Shown: positions 26,201 through 35,550, counted from the first letter of the stretch. The stretch is 64,000 nt of DNA from Anaerolineae bacterium UTCFX1 (GCA_002050275.1 MWTB01000004.1:186001-250000); one strand, 5' to 3'. The notes: generated by a model not told the origin, from the letters alone. Program-made: numbers and translations.

Positions 26201-29200
26201 CGTCGTCAACGCGAATGCCCTGCCCCTCGCGAATCATTTCGTTAAAAAGCGCGCTGTCGCCGGCAGCGACCGTCAAGCCGAGCAGGCGTTCCGAATCGGG
26301 GAAGCCGCGCGCCGCGGCGACGGTCAACCGGTCGCGATCGCGCAGCCATAGCGCGGCGGTGGCATAGGGGATGACCGGCGCAAGTTGATCGAGTAGAGTC
26401 GCGATCAATTCATCGCGCCGCAGGCTGGAGGTTAATGTCGCGGCAGCGTCGGTCAACGACTCTAATTGCGCGGCGCGTTCTTGCGTAGCATACATCAAAC
26501 GCACATTTTGAAGCGTGAGCCCCGTCTGCTGAGTGAGCGATAACAACAACGCCTCATCTTCAGACGTGAAAGCGTCCGGCGTGTTGAAGTTGTCTAAAAC
26601 TAAAACTCCGATAATTTGGGCGGCGGCTTGAATAGGAAGCAATAGACTGGAAACTGGCAAGCGTCCGCCTGTCGCTTGTCGGTACAACAGTTGCTCCTCC
26701 ATCGAGAATCGATAATCGCGCGTCAATTGAAGTTCGTTAACCCGCGTAACTTTAGCGCTTTCATAGGTTATACCGGGCAACGATTCGCCCGCGCGATAGG
26801 CGATCTGTTTCATCGCATTGTTATCGGCATAGCCGGCAACCGCTCGCGCAGACAAGAGGTGCGCAGGTTCATCCCAAAGCAATACAACGCCGGCATGAGC
26901 GGCAGAATGCGCGCGCCGCACGCTGTCTAACAGCAGTTTAGCGATCTGATCCACGCCCAATCCGCGCAGTTGACGATTGAAGTCAAGCAACAAGTTCACT
27001 TCTTGCAGACGTTTACGAGTTTCGCTAAGAAGCGAAATATTCTGCAAGACGACCGACGCTTGCTGCGCGATCTGGTTATACACCTGGCGATCTTCATCAG
27101 TGAAGGAATCCATCGGCTCAGCGCTGACCGCCAACATAGCCGCCACAGTCCGTTTATCAATCTTAATCGGCAAACAGACCAGCGATTTTGCGCGCAAGGC
27201 TGTCAACAGCGGGGTTTCACGCCACTCGAAATTCTCATCCAAATTTGAAATCAGAATCGCTTCGCCGCTTTGCAAACAAGCGCGAAGCGGGTTCTTTTGC
27301 CCAAACAATGCCTCTGCGTTGACGGCGCGGGGCACATTGCCCAACACATTGACCAGCCTCGGACCTTCCTGCTCAAGCCTCGCGATCAACGCTACCGACA
27401 TGCCCAATTGCGTCAGCGTTTCGCGCGCCAAGGCTTGCAACGCGGAAGTCGAGTCTAATTGGCGGCTGACCGACTCAGCGATCGCCAAACTAGCGCGCAC
27501 ACGCTGTCCTCGTTGGTTTAGATTTTGAATAGCGATCGTCTGATCGAGGTCTTTATGCAGCAGCATCGGCAGGTCTTTCTTCGTGAGGCTGACAAATCTT
27601 TCTTGTCTTTCCAAACTGGAAGTCAGCGAGTCTGCTTTGGCGCGCAGTTCGTTAAATTGCGTATGGTGAATGAGAGCGTAAGAAAGCTGTTCTGCAAAGA
27701 GTTCAAGCATTTCGATTGTGGCGCGATCTGGGCGTAAATTATTGCGCGGCAAATCGAGGCTGAGCATTCCCAACGGTTCGCCGCTCGCGTTCTCAAGCAG
27801 AACAAGCATTAAGTCGTTTGCATCCCACCGATCGGCAACGCTATCCGCCCCTTCAGCGTCACCCAACGTGACGATGTGCACGTCGCTGGGCAGGATAGGT
27901 CTCTGGTCCGCCGGGATAAAGTAGGAATGGCCAATGCGAAATTCCGGCTTTAATATGCGCTGTAAGCTTAAATAAGGCTGCTTGCGCGCAAGTAATTCAC
28001 TGAGAACCTCCGGCTTAAATCCCACGCCAAGCACGCGCTTAAGCAAACCGGTATCCTTTTCATATACGCTTAGCAAGATCGCTTGAAAAGGAGTCGTTTC
28101 GCGCATACTGAGCAACACCGGGCGGAGCGCTTGCTCGAGAGGTTGTTCGAAGTTAATCTTAGCGGCGGTATCTGCGAGATAGGTAAGGGCTTCGGCGCGA
28201 CGGCGTAAAATTTCAGCGTCTTCTCCCTGCGCTTCCATCATCATTGCGTTTCGGATCGCAACCGCCGCCTGAGTCCCCAGCGTTTGCATAGCCTCGAGCG
28301 CTGCTGTATCGAAGGCATCTGCTTGAGAAGCATGCAAGTGGATCAGTCCGATCATCTTCCCTTGGTTGACGATTGGCGCGATCAAGGCGGATACGACGCC
28401 GTCGTGTATCGGCGCCTCGTCGTTTTCAGCGTAATCGGAAACAATCTGCGGCTTGCCGGTCTCGATAACAGTCTGTTCAAGAGATGAAAGCGTTTCGGGC
28501 AACGGGCACCCGATTGAGCGCGCAACTCGCGAAGGAGCGGGCGCATCGGTCGCGTCGAAAAGGATGATCGAGCCGCATTCCGCATGAGTAGTCCGCAGGC
28601 TTTCTTCATGAAGAATTTCAAGAAGAGTCTTCAAATTGGGCGCGGCGTTTAACTCGCGGTTGACGCGGGCAAGCGCGGTCAATTGTTCGACGCGGCGGCG
28701 CAGGTCATCGTCAGTTTGAATCGAACGAGAATCCGCTTCCATTGCGCTGGCGATCAGGTCTGCCGCTGCCAGCGCGACCTCAAAGTCATAATTGCTAAAA
28801 TAATCCACTTTTCGGCTGCTAAGGATTAACTCTCCAAACGTCTTCTCGCGCGCAGTAATCGGCGCGACAATGACCGATTCCATTTGCAGGTTTGAAAACA
28901 GCGGAAGGTAAGCCATCGAAATATTTCTTTCCAGGCTCAGTCGCCCAGTAAAGATCGGGGTTTTACTCCCCGCTACGGTAGCGCGAAATGGAACGTCAAC
29001 GAAGAGGCGCGTTAGAGGATCGGTCGGGTTAACGGAAACGCCATACACCGAGTCCTCATGCAAGTGAAGCGCGCCGTCTCTATCGTCTAGATTAAACAGG
29101 GCGGCAAAATCGCACTTTAATAGCCGCGCCGCCTCACTGACCGAATGACGGATGGCTTCATCGAGCGTCGCCGAAGACCCAGCCAATGCGGCAATACGGC

Positions 29201-30713
29201 GCAAGCCGTCGGCGCGAGATGCGCGTTGACGAGCGCGTTCGACGATAAATGAGTTTTGTATAAGCCCGGCGGCTTGGTTAGCAATCGTTTCGATCAGGCG
29301 CAATTCGTCGGCGGAAAACTCCTCCGCTGCTTGCCGCCGGTTCGACACTTGAACATAGCCCACGAATTGACCGTCCGCAAACATAGGCGCCAACGCCGAT
29401 TCGCGCAGGCTCGCCGCGCGCGCGATCGTTTGCAAGCCCAAATCTTGCCATGTGCGGTCTTCCGCCGCATTGCGCGTTGAGAGCGTTTTACGGCTCATCA
29501 ATATTTTTTCCGCCGCGCTGTCCGGTTGAATCACCGTGCGGTAAATTTCAACGATATGCCGAGGCAATCCTTGAAATGGAATTTGTCCTTCAAGCGTGCG
29601 CTTATTAGCGTCGTACAACAGGAAGCCGAGCACGTCCGCCGAAAAAAGCGGCGTAACGCTCTCTACCAGTCTCCTAATCAAACTACTGTAATCGCGCGCA
29701 GAGCCGACCGCCTGCGCCAGATTGGCAAGCCCGCTCAGTTCGGCGGAGCGTTTCTTTTCCGCCTCATATAGTAAGGAGTTGTGAACGCTAAAAGCCGCTC
29801 GGGAAGAAATAAGCTTTAACAATTCAAACGCACGGGGATTCAACCCATCGGACGCGCGACTCCCAACTTCCAACACCCCGCTCATCTCATCGCGCGCTAT
29901 TAAAGGTATTCCAATGTACGATCGAACCGGAAAAGCGTCATTGCGTTGATGCGGGTCAAAGTTCGTTACAGAAACATCTGGCAGAAAAACGGGTTTATGC
30001 GATGGCGACAGCCGCTCGGTCAATCCGTCAAATTGAGACGTGGACGCCTGTACAACCTTAACAATAGAATTGGAGCGATCGAGCGTATACGGCAACAGGT
30101 TGTGCCGCGAAGCGTCCCATATTTTAATTTCAAGAAAATCCGCGGAGACAAATTGAGATACGTTCAGCAAAATAGAATACAGCGCGTCGTCTAAATTTAG
30201 ATTCTCAGCGGTTTGCGCGTTGAAGTCAGAGATGGTTTTAAACAGCGCTGAATCCGGCATGTCGGCAACGCCTTCATCGTATAAGTCCACGCTGCGCATC
30301 ATCAATAACATAAGCGGGTATGGACCTGGCACGGGGTACGAGGTCGCTTCAACGAGTCGGCCGCCGATTGAAATCCGCTTACGCCCTCGCATGGCGCACA
30401 GATCGAGGAAGTCGTCGGCAGGCAATGCCGCGCGGCTTAATTTTTCAAGTTGAGGATATTCATCTTCGCGCAAGCCGAACCATTCGCGCGCCCGCGCGCT
30501 GATATATTCTATGCGGCCGCCGGGTTGTACGGTCAGCACGGCTTCATCTTCCGCATTCCCGTCCAGCGCAACCGCGGACGGCGATGAAGCCGCCGGCGCA
30601 GCGTTGACAGGCGTATTGAGCGATCGGCGCAAGCCTACAATCGCCAAGATCGCTGCCAGAAATACAAGCGCGAAGACGATAAACCAGGAACCGACGCCTA
30701 ACCCGGCAGCCAT
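23280..30713 (-). CDS. Giant multi-GAF sensor histidine kinase
   Basis: The 2477-residue protein has one N-terminal membrane segment (residues 5-27), a PAS-like region, then about eleven consecutive GAF-like units, each ending in the typical A-x-A-I/L-x-N-A-R/x-L-Y helix and joined by coiled-coil linkers. These are followed by a PAS domain, HisKA with His near 2253 (SHELRTPM), and a HATPase_c domain (DSGVGI, GTGLGLSIV). The C-terminal kinase core is intact. Few bacterial kinases have so many sensory units. It lies between two response regulators in the nine-gene operon and should phosphorylate one or both. The ligands are unknown. Confidence 0.92.
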   Translation of the reverse strand: MAAGLGVGSWFIVFALVFLAAILAIVGLRRSLNTPVNAAPAASSPSAVALDGNAEDEAVLTVQPGGRIEYISARAREWFGLREDEYPQLEKLSRAALPADDFLDLCAMRGRKRISIGGRLVEATSYPVPGPYPLMLLMMRSVDLYDEGVADMPDSALFKTISDFNAQTAENLNLDDALYSILLNVSQFVSADFLEIKIWDASRHNLLPYTLDRSNSIVKVVQASTSQFDGLTERLSPSHKPVFLPDVSVTNFDPHQRNDAFPVRSYIGIPLIARDEMSGVLEVGSRASDGLNPRAFELLKLISSRAAFSVHNSLLYEAEKKRSAELSGLANLAQAVGSARDYSSLIRRLVESVTPLFSADVLGFLLYDANKRTLEGQIPFQGLPRHIVEIYRTVIQPDSAAEKILMSRKTLSTRNAAEDRTWQDLGLQTIARAASLRESALAPMFADGQFVGYVQVSNRRQAAEEFSADELRLIETIANQAAGLIQNSFIVERARQRASRADGLRRIAALAGSSATLDEAIRHSVSEAARLLKCDFAALFNLDDRDGALHLHEDSVYGVSVNPTDPLTRLFVDVPFRATVAGSKTPIFTGRLSLERNISMAYLPLFSNLQMESVIVAPITAREKTFGELILSSRKVDYFSNYDFEVALAAADLIASAMEADSRSIQTDDDLRRRVEQLTALARVNRELNAAPNLKTLLEILHEESLRTTHAECGSIILFDATDAPAPSRVARSIGCPLPETLSSLEQTVIETGKPQIVSDYAENDEAPIHDGVVSALIAPIVNQGKMIGLIHLHASQADAFDTAALEAMQTLGTQAAVAIRNAMMMEAQGEDAEILRRRAEALTYLADTAAKINFEQPLEQALRPVLLSMRETTPFQAILLSVYEKDTGLLKRVLGVGFKPEVLSELLARKQPYLSLQRILKPEFRIGHSYFIPADQRPILPSDVHIVTLGDAEGADSVADRWDANDLMLVLLENASGEPLGMLSLDLPRNNLRPDRATIEMLELFAEQLSYALIHHTQFNELRAKADSLTSSLERQERFVSLTKKDLPMLLHKDLDQTIAIQNLNQRGQRVRASLAIAESVSRQLDSTSALQALARETLTQLGMSVALIARLEQEGPRLVNVLGNVPRAVNAEALFGQKNPLRACLQSGEAILISNLDENFEWRETPLLTALRAKSLVCLPIKIDKRTVAAMLAVSAEPMDSFTDEDRQVYNQIAQQASVVLQNISLLSETRKRLQEVNLLLDFNRQLRGLGVDQIAKLLLDSVRRAHSAAHAGVVLLWDEPAHLLSARAVAGYADNNAMKQIAYRAGESLPGITYESAKVTRVNELQLTRDYRFSMEEQLLYRQATGGRLPVSSLLLPIQAAAQIIGVLVLDNFNTPDAFTSEDEALLLSLTQQTGLTLQNVRLMYATQERAAQLESLTDAAATLTSSLRRDELIATLLDQLAPVIPYATAALWLRDRDRLTVAAARGFPDSERLLGLTVAAGDSALFNEMIREGQGIRVDDVRQDPRFPVVENPRLSWMGMPLISQNEVVGVFALEKEEAYFYRYEHMQVARTFASQAAAALENARLYEESSNRAVELDKRSNRLGLLNRFSSALGGLLEEEKIFQLTAQELLDALKSSHASVVVFERARPVWKYDFPRAYAKLPQKLPNAPIFQRLQESLGIFSTSSTDSEADLLPLKNFLGDETKSLLALPVVSGTNLLALVFIHRMEAEHFSASEIELARTLMNQASIALENARLYQSTLLTAERFSLLNQASYEVGADLDPERVYASVHKAAQRLMPVEAFVITLLDTEANDIEAVYIVDGDVRTPNMRISRDQGLSGVVISRGEPILIRNREQAEAFDMVRVGDDDTPLSILAVPMTLSGKTIGMLSVQSYQPAVYTEDDVQILSTLANQAAIAAQNGRLFKETQRLAQELEQRVIERTAQLQREQQNTETLLRILTEVSSSLDLDRALNRTLALLNDAVGAEQGTIMLLNVEDNLLYYRAGYGYLSDRISTGGRGFTLKIGEGLAGWVLKNREPALVNDLLLDSRWVRTASTSREHRSAIVMPLLAAEDIIGVLMVFHRKPNFFSPELLNLVRAIAGQVAVAINNAHLYELIRDQAGRLGSMLRREQEDASRSQAILEAVADGVLVTGKDNHITFLNRSAEQILGLEAGKVTGQALDAFGGLFGKSAKTWMETINTWSKSPASYQQGDTFAEQLTLENGLVVLVHLAPVILQNDLLGTVSIFRDITHEVEVDRLKSEFVATVSHELRTPMTSIRGYVDILLMGATGALNENQTHFLNIVKGNTERLNILVNDLLDISRLESGRITLSPQALDMREVAEDVISDILRRSQEEDKPVALSLDAPKKLPLAFGDAERVRQILDNLVDNAYNYTPRNGSIMVNVHAVNDGREVQVDVKDSGVGIALEDQPRVFERFYRGEHPLVLATPGTGLGLSIVKELIEMHKGRIWVQSAGASGEGSVFSFTLPVYKAQ

Positions 30714-30728
30714 GTTCGTCTCGATGCC

Positions 30729-31625
30729 TTATCCGCCTGCCGCATCCTGCCTGCGCGCTTCAGCCGCAAGTTCAGTAATTTCACGGATGTCGGAAAACGA
30801 ATTGTCGCTCGGCGAGACGATGCCTACAGACAGGGTCATAAATGGAACGTTGGCGGCGATGCCGTCGGACGAGGGCGCTTGCATAAACCCTTGCTGGCGA
30901 TCCATAAAGTTATACTGCGTCTGCACTTCCCCATTAAAACGTTCTTTGAGGCGCGTCTTGATCGCCTTGGCTTGCTCCTCGGTCGTGATGATGACAAAGT
31001 TATCGCCGCCCGCGTGACCGATAAAGTCGGAGACAGAGCCGAGTTCGTCCACTACTTCGTTGATCAACATCGCGGCAAAGCGCAACGCATCGTCGCCAGC
31101 GACAAATCCGTACACATCTTTGAACGGTTCAAAGTCGTTAATGCGCGCGTCAAGCAATGCCCAGCCCTTCTCGCGGATAATGCGCCGCAACTGTTCTTCG
31201 ATCAACCGCCCCGCCGGAAGCCCTGAACGTGGATCGGTGAGACTTTCGCGTTCGGCGCGTTTGATCGCGCCTTGCACGCGCAATTTCAACTCTTCGATAT
31301 CGAACGGCTTAGTGATGTAATCGTCGGCGCCGAGTTCGAGCCCTTGCAATTTATCGCTGCGTTCGTCTTTTTGCGTCAAGAAGATGACCGGGATATGGCT
31401 GGTGCGCATATTTGTCCGCAACGCGCGGCAAACTTCATAACCGTCAATATCCGGTAACATAATATCCAGCACGATTAAATGCGGCAAAGCGTGCTTCGTC
31501 TTCTCCAACGCTTCCGATCCGCGCACGGCGACATCCACGTCGAAATCCATGCCGCCGAAGTAAATCTTTAGCATGTTGCCAATGTCAACGTCGTCTTCCA
31601 CGATTAGCAGACGGGCTTTTCCCAT
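30729..31625 (-). CDS. Response regulator with degenerate GGDEF domain
   Basis: The 298-residue protein has a receiver domain (Asp54 in IVLDIMLPD, Lys in YITKPFD) followed by a GGDEF-like domain. Its signature reads GGDNF at 206-210 instead of GGDEF, so diguanylate cyclase activity is doubtful; it may bind a nucleotide or be purely structural. ATG 31625 has GGAGG 5 nt upstream. It is directly upstream (15 nt) of the giant kinase gene, as expected for a cognate regulator. Confidence 0.88.
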   Translation of the reverse strand: MGKARLLIVEDDVDIGNMLKIYFGGMDFDVDVAVRGSEALEKTKHALPHLIVLDIMLPDIDGYEVCRALRTNMRTSHIPVIFLTQKDERSDKLQGLELGADDYITKPFDIEELKLRVQGAIKRAERESLTDPRSGLPAGRLIEEQLRRIIREKGWALLDARINDFEPFKDVYGFVAGDDALRFAAMLINEVVDELGSVSDFIGHAGGDNFVIITTEEQAKAIKTRLKERFNGEVQTQYNFMDRQQGFMQAPSSDGIAANVPFMTLSVGIVSPSDNSFSDIREITELAAEARRQDAAGG

Positions 31626-31640
31626 ACCAGCCTCCAAAAA

Positions 31641-32753
31641 TTACTGTGTTGTCCTGCGCATTGTACGCGCATTACGGCGTACACTTTCAATTTGCGCCTC
31701 AGTCACTTCTCTTTCAAATGAGCGAAAGCCGCTCAAACGAAAGCCGTGCTTACAAGAAATTAAGGCGATCTCTTCTACGCGTTGTTTCGATAGGCGTTTT
31801 CCAAGCGAGTAATCTTCGAAACGTCCCTCCAACGCCAGCGCCATAGTCTCCGCCATGCATGCGTACGCCTTGCCCGGCGGAAACCCAAAGTTAAAATGGA
31901 AATCAACGGAGCCTGGCACATCAACCATTCCGCCGTCAATCACTAATATATCATCTCTCGCACCGGCGACCATTGCAGAAACGTCGCGAGGGCGGGCGAC
32001 GTCGCACACCACGCTGCCCGGCTGTAAGGTCTCAGGGCGAATAATATCATGAATGGCGCTTGTTACTGTAAGAATCAAGTGAGCTGATTTTAACCCATCT
32101 AGCTTCGTACTAGCCATAATTTCGGCTCGCGTTCCGTCCCGGCGCGTTTCGAAGTCGCCCTGCAGACTATCTCGCAATTCTTCTAGCGCATCCATTCTGC
32201 GACCGATTAAAAGCAATCGCGCGGCCTCGTCCGCCAGCAACTCGGCGCAGACTCGCCCAATCGCGCCTGTCGCGCCGACGATCGCTACAGTTGAATCGGC
32301 AAGCGAAAGGTCCATAACGCGCGCCGCCTCGCGCAGCGCTTCCACGGCGATCATGACAGTGTATGAATCTCCGGTCGTCACCGGCACATCCAGCGCATTC
32401 GCAATAGTAACGCCGGCGTCTCCTACGACCGACGTGAAAGCTCCCAAGCCTAGAATCTGCGCGCCCAACGTCTCAGCCAACCTGCCTGTTTGGATGATCT
32501 TACGATACACCATCCGTTCAGGGAGTTCCAGCATACGGCGCGGCGTATATGGGCAGGCAATGAACCAGCCCTTAATCTCTTTGCCGGTCGCCTCTGAGCG
32601 GATGCCTTCGATCTCAGAGATGTAAACCGGGGGGAAAAACGTGGAGAAGAAATCAATCTGGCGCGCGCTCAATATTTTTCCCAAAAACGGATATTTCCGA
32701 CTGACGTCGCGCTTAGGGTCAATCGGATGGATAATAAACGCAAAGGTGTCCAA
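31641..32753 (-). CDS. Acyl-ACP reductase-like protein
   Basis: The 370-residue protein resembles cyanobacterial long-chain acyl-ACP reductase, which makes fatty aldehydes with NADPH. The Rossmann loop GATGAIG lies at 160-166, LLLIGRR follows, and KAYACMAETMALALEG carries Cys299 at the place of the catalytic Cys in FACFAEAI of cyanobacterial enzymes; KHGFR near the C-terminus is also shared. No aldehyde-deformylating oxygenase is nearby, so alkane synthesis is not indicated. It begins 4 nt after the beta-helix gene. The reaction is inferred from family, the substrate chain unknown. Confidence 0.75.
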   Translation of the reverse strand: MDTFAFIIHPIDPKRDVSRKYPFLGKILSARQIDFFSTFFPPVYISEIEGIRSEATGKEIKGWFIACPYTPRRMLELPERMVYRKIIQTGRLAETLGAQILGLGAFTSVVGDAGVTIANALDVPVTTGDSYTVMIAVEALREAARVMDLSLADSTVAIVGATGAIGRVCAELLADEAARLLLIGRRMDALEELRDSLQGDFETRRDGTRAEIMASTKLDGLKSAHLILTVTSAIHDIIRPETLQPGSVVCDVARPRDVSAMVAGARDDILVIDGGMVDVPGSVDFHFNFGFPPGKAYACMAETMALALEGRFEDYSLGKRLSKQRVEEIALISCKHGFRLSGFRSFEREVTEAQIESVRRNARTMRRTTQ

Positions 32754-32757
32754 ACGT

Positions 32758-34035
32758 TCACCACGATTCTAAGCCAGCTTCGCCAGGGCGAGGGTATAGC
32801 CTTTTATGTAAACTGGCGAACTTAAGTTTATGATGGTCGCTGTCTTCGTAGCGAATATCCTTATCAATGACGCGGCGTTCTTTCGAAGCGAAAAGCACTA
32901 CATCCGACTCGATAGTGCGCGCGGGATAAACGATCATCCCAGAACCGAGCCGGCAGTTATGCCCTACCGCGCCGCCGATCACCGGACGGTTGGCAACGCT
33001 CAACTTCCCTTTTCCGTCCAACGCGCGAATCGGCGCCGGTATCAAGTTGAAATCGGTAAATGTGGAGCCTGCGCCGATGAATGTATTGCGTCCTACTACG
33101 CACATTTGCAAACAAGTGTTTTGCGCGATCATGCTGTTGTCCATCACGGTGGTCATAAACAGAGCAGCGCGGAACGGCAAAAAAGTTCCGTCGCCCACGA
33201 CGGAGAGCATCAATTGCACGTCTTGCGAAACATTGACGTTATTGCCGATAATGCAATTTTCCACCACCGCCCCGGCGTTAATGGTTACATTATCGCCGAT
33301 GGTGGTCGGTCCGTGAATGATGGCGCGCGGATCAATTACGCAATTCTTTCCAATTTTTACCAGGGCTGAACATTCGAGAATCTGTCGCCCTTCAAAAAGG
33401 GCGCGGCGGAGAATGCCAAGTTTAAAACCCAAGTCTTCGCCAAGTCGCTTCTCGAAGCGCGCCGCGCGCGAGAACAAGCCGAACACTTCGTCTGCAATGA
33501 AGACATGCACCCATGAGTCGATTGCGATGCAGGCGCGCAACGGCACCTGAAACGTCAGGTCGCCGCTTTGATCCGCCATATACGTCGGTACATGATAGTA
33601 TCCCACTTCGCGCGCTTCGAGATCAATCACAAGCGGCTCAACGTCCGCAACCGGACCTTTGGGGTAATACCACAAGTCGGCAAGAAAAACTCCGCCCGCC
33701 GGCGTGTAGGATGTAGAGAGCGGCAGAGCGTGTTCTTTGAAGGCCGGGTCATCCGCAGGAAACGCGGCGCGCACAGCGCGCTTCTTTTTACGCGCGGCGA
33801 AAAGAAACGCCTTTAGGTATTCTTCGTCAAAGAATAAGTTGTCGCGGTAGACGAGCGTCTCGCCGCGTTCGGCTGGCATACGTTGGTTCGCCTTCAATTC
33901 CAGTTCGCGCGTGGTATACGGGGCGAGAACGTCCCGCTGATGGAGCCAGAGTGGACGGTTTTGAATCCGCAGGTCGCGCGCAAATTCATTAAAAGGCGCG
34001 ATCGGTTTTTCTTCATTGAGAATGATCTTGAGCAT
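32758..34035 (-). CDS. Hexapeptide-repeat (left-handed beta-helix) protein
   Basis: The 425-residue protein has an N-terminal region of about 230 residues without a recognised domain, followed by a left-handed beta-helix with repeated [LIV]-G-x4 turns (IGKNCVIDPRAII, IGDNVTINAGAVV, IGNNVNVS, GRNTFIGAG) to about residue 385. Such domains form trimeric acyltransferases or sugar-nucleotide enzymes. No catalytic His can be assigned. Between acyl-ACP-reductase-like and hydrolase genes an acyl-transfer role is plausible but unproven. A TATAAT box lies 9 nt before the ATG, a possible internal promoter in the 78-nt gap. Confidence 0.72.
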   Translation of the reverse strand: MLKIILNEEKPIAPFNEFARDLRIQNRPLWLHQRDVLAPYTTRELELKANQRMPAERGETLVYRDNLFFDEEYLKAFLFAARKKKRAVRAAFPADDPAFKEHALPLSTSYTPAGGVFLADLWYYPKGPVADVEPLVIDLEAREVGYYHVPTYMADQSGDLTFQVPLRACIAIDSWVHVFIADEVFGLFSRAARFEKRLGEDLGFKLGILRRALFEGRQILECSALVKIGKNCVIDPRAIIHGPTTIGDNVTINAGAVVENCIIGNNVNVSQDVQLMLSVVGDGTFLPFRAALFMTTVMDNSMIAQNTCLQMCVVGRNTFIGAGSTFTDFNLIPAPIRALDGKGKLSVANRPVIGGAVGHNCRLGSGMIVYPARTIESDVVLFASKERRVIDKDIRYEDSDHHKLKFASLHKRLYPRPGEAGLESW

Positions 34036-34044
34036 GATAACGCT

Positions 34045-34050
34045 ATTATA
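34045..34050 (-). promoter_or_regulatory. Putative internal promoter -10 box (TATAAT)
   Basis: The minus-strand TATAAT ends 9 nt before ATG 34035, in the only sizeable gap (78 nt) of the operon. Confidence 0.4.
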
Positions 34051-34113
34051 AATCGAAACACGCGTCGCTACGACAATTTACGCGGCGGCAAATTCTCCCC
34101 CTGCGTGCAACCA

Positions 34114-34968
34114 TTACAGGGTCACAGATGGCGTTGGGGACACGGCGGAAGGGACGAGCGCTTGTCGGGGAATTGTTCGTTGTTCTTCGCGGTCGAGGAA
34201 AGTTTTGAGCGTTTCGGCGAATCGAAGCGGCTCTTCCAACATGAGGAAATGTCCCGCTGTCGGAAAACGCTCAATGCGCGCGTTCGCGATTCCATGTTGC
34301 ATCGGTTTCCATTGTTTCGGATCAACGATGATATCACGGTCGCCGTAGACGCCCATGGTGGGAATGCGAATCTGATCGAGCACGGGGCGCAAATCGGTGC
34401 GGCGGAGCGAAGCGATCGAGCGCAGGAACGACTCGACCGTCGTCCGTGAAAGATCGCGGTCCATCATCGCCGGGAAGCGTTCGTCGCGGCAAATGAACGG
34501 TGAGGCGATGCGCATGCCCAAGCGAAAGACGCTCATCATATTAAACAGCATGAATGCGATCGGGCGATGTCCCGCCAATTTGAGGGGCCAGGCAAGCGAC
34601 GATCCCATGATCGGAGAACCGATTACAACCACTTTGCTCACTCGTTCGGGGTAACGGATTGCAACCGAAAGGCTCACCGTGCCGCCCATGCTGTGACCGA
34701 CTAGCGGAGCGCGCGAGATGCCTAATTGCTCCATAAATTGATTGACTAAACTGACAAAATCTTGAATGGCGTAGGTTTCGCGTTTTTTGCCCGATTCGCC
34801 GAAGCCCCAGAAGTCGAGCGCGTAGGTTCGGTAATACTTGCCGAGGTGCGCCATTGTCTCTTGCCATAACCCCCACGAACCGAGCCAGCCGTGCAGAAGG
34901 ATGACCGGCTTGCCGCGGCCGAAGACCTCGTAATGAACAATCCCTTGGTCGGTGGTAATGGAAGACAT
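34114..34968 (-). CDS. Alpha/beta hydrolase
   Basis: The 284-residue protein has a complete apparent triad: Ser93 in GHSMGG, Asp in VYGDRD and His in AGHFLML, plus the oxyanion HGW motif near residue 26. It is probably an esterase, lipase or haloalkane-dehalogenase-like enzyme; the hydrophobic cap region (residues 120-180) fits a lipophilic substrate. It is the active counterpart of the Ser-less protein at 22114-22896. It starts 24 nt after the GTPase gene stop. Confidence 0.9.
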   Translation of the reverse strand: MSSITTDQGIVHYEVFGRGKPVILLHGWLGSWGLWQETMAHLGKYYRTYALDFWGFGESGKKRETYAIQDFVSLVNQFMEQLGISRAPLVGHSMGGTVSLSVAIRYPERVSKVVVIGSPIMGSSLAWPLKLAGHRPIAFMLFNMMSVFRLGMRIASPFICRDERFPAMMDRDLSRTTVESFLRSIASLRRTDLRPVLDQIRIPTMGVYGDRDIIVDPKQWKPMQHGIANARIERFPTAGHFLMLEEPLRFAETLKTFLDREEQRTIPRQALVPSAVSPTPSVTL

Positions 34969-34992
34969 GACTATACGGCGGTCGCTAAAGCG

Positions 34993-35523
34993 CTATTTCA
35001 GTTCGCTTAAGACGCTGGTGAGCAATTCGATCAGAATGCTCTTCACTTTCTCTTTATCGGTGGCGATGCAGGGCAATAACTTCACATTATTATCCAGCCT
35101 TAAGGCGTGGCGCATATCGTCCATATCCCATGCGTCTTCCGCGTCTTGCTTATTCGCCGCCACTACATAAGGGGTGGGCGCGTAAGCGCGGAAGGTTTCA
35201 AGGATGGAGCGCGCTTCGCGGAAGGTCTCCGGGCGGGCGCTGTCTACCATCACAATAAAGCCCAGCATTCCCTCTGAAAGGATCTCCCACATAAAATCGA
35301 AGCGCTTTTGACCCGGCGTGCCAAACAGATATAAGACGAGGTCTTCATTTACCGTAATGCGGCCGAAATCCATAGCGACCGTAGTCGCTTCTTTCACAGA
35401 GCGCTCGGCTGCGTTGGAAATTCTGCGCTCGGTCGAGACAACGTCAATCTCGCTGACAGATTGAATGAATTCTGTCTTACCTGCGCTAAAGGGTCCTGTG
35501 ACAACCATTTTGACCGTTTGCAT
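34993..35523 (-). CDS. Small Ras/Arf-like GTPase (MglA/CvnD type)
   Basis: The 176-residue protein has the P-loop GPFSAGKT (10-17), a switch-II motif FGTPGQ (67-72) where Pro-Gly-Gln replaces the usual DxxG, NKQD (124-127) and CIATD. This is the bacterial small-GTPase group that includes MglA and the streptomycete conservon GTPases, usually controlled by roadblock proteins and involved in polarity or signalling. No roadblock gene is adjacent; the upstream DUF4388 protein is the natural partner. ATG 35523 is preferred over TTG 35529. Confidence 0.88.
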   Translation of the reverse strand: MQTVKMVVTGPFSAGKTEFIQSVSEIDVVSTERRISNAAERSVKEATTVAMDFGRITVNEDLVLYLFGTPGQKRFDFMWEILSEGMLGFIVMVDSARPETFREARSILETFRAYAPTPYVVAANKQDAEDAWDMDDMRHALRLDNNVKLLPCIATDKEKVKSILIELLTSVLSELK

Positions 35524-35550
35524 AATCAATAAATCCTTCCGCCAATGCGA

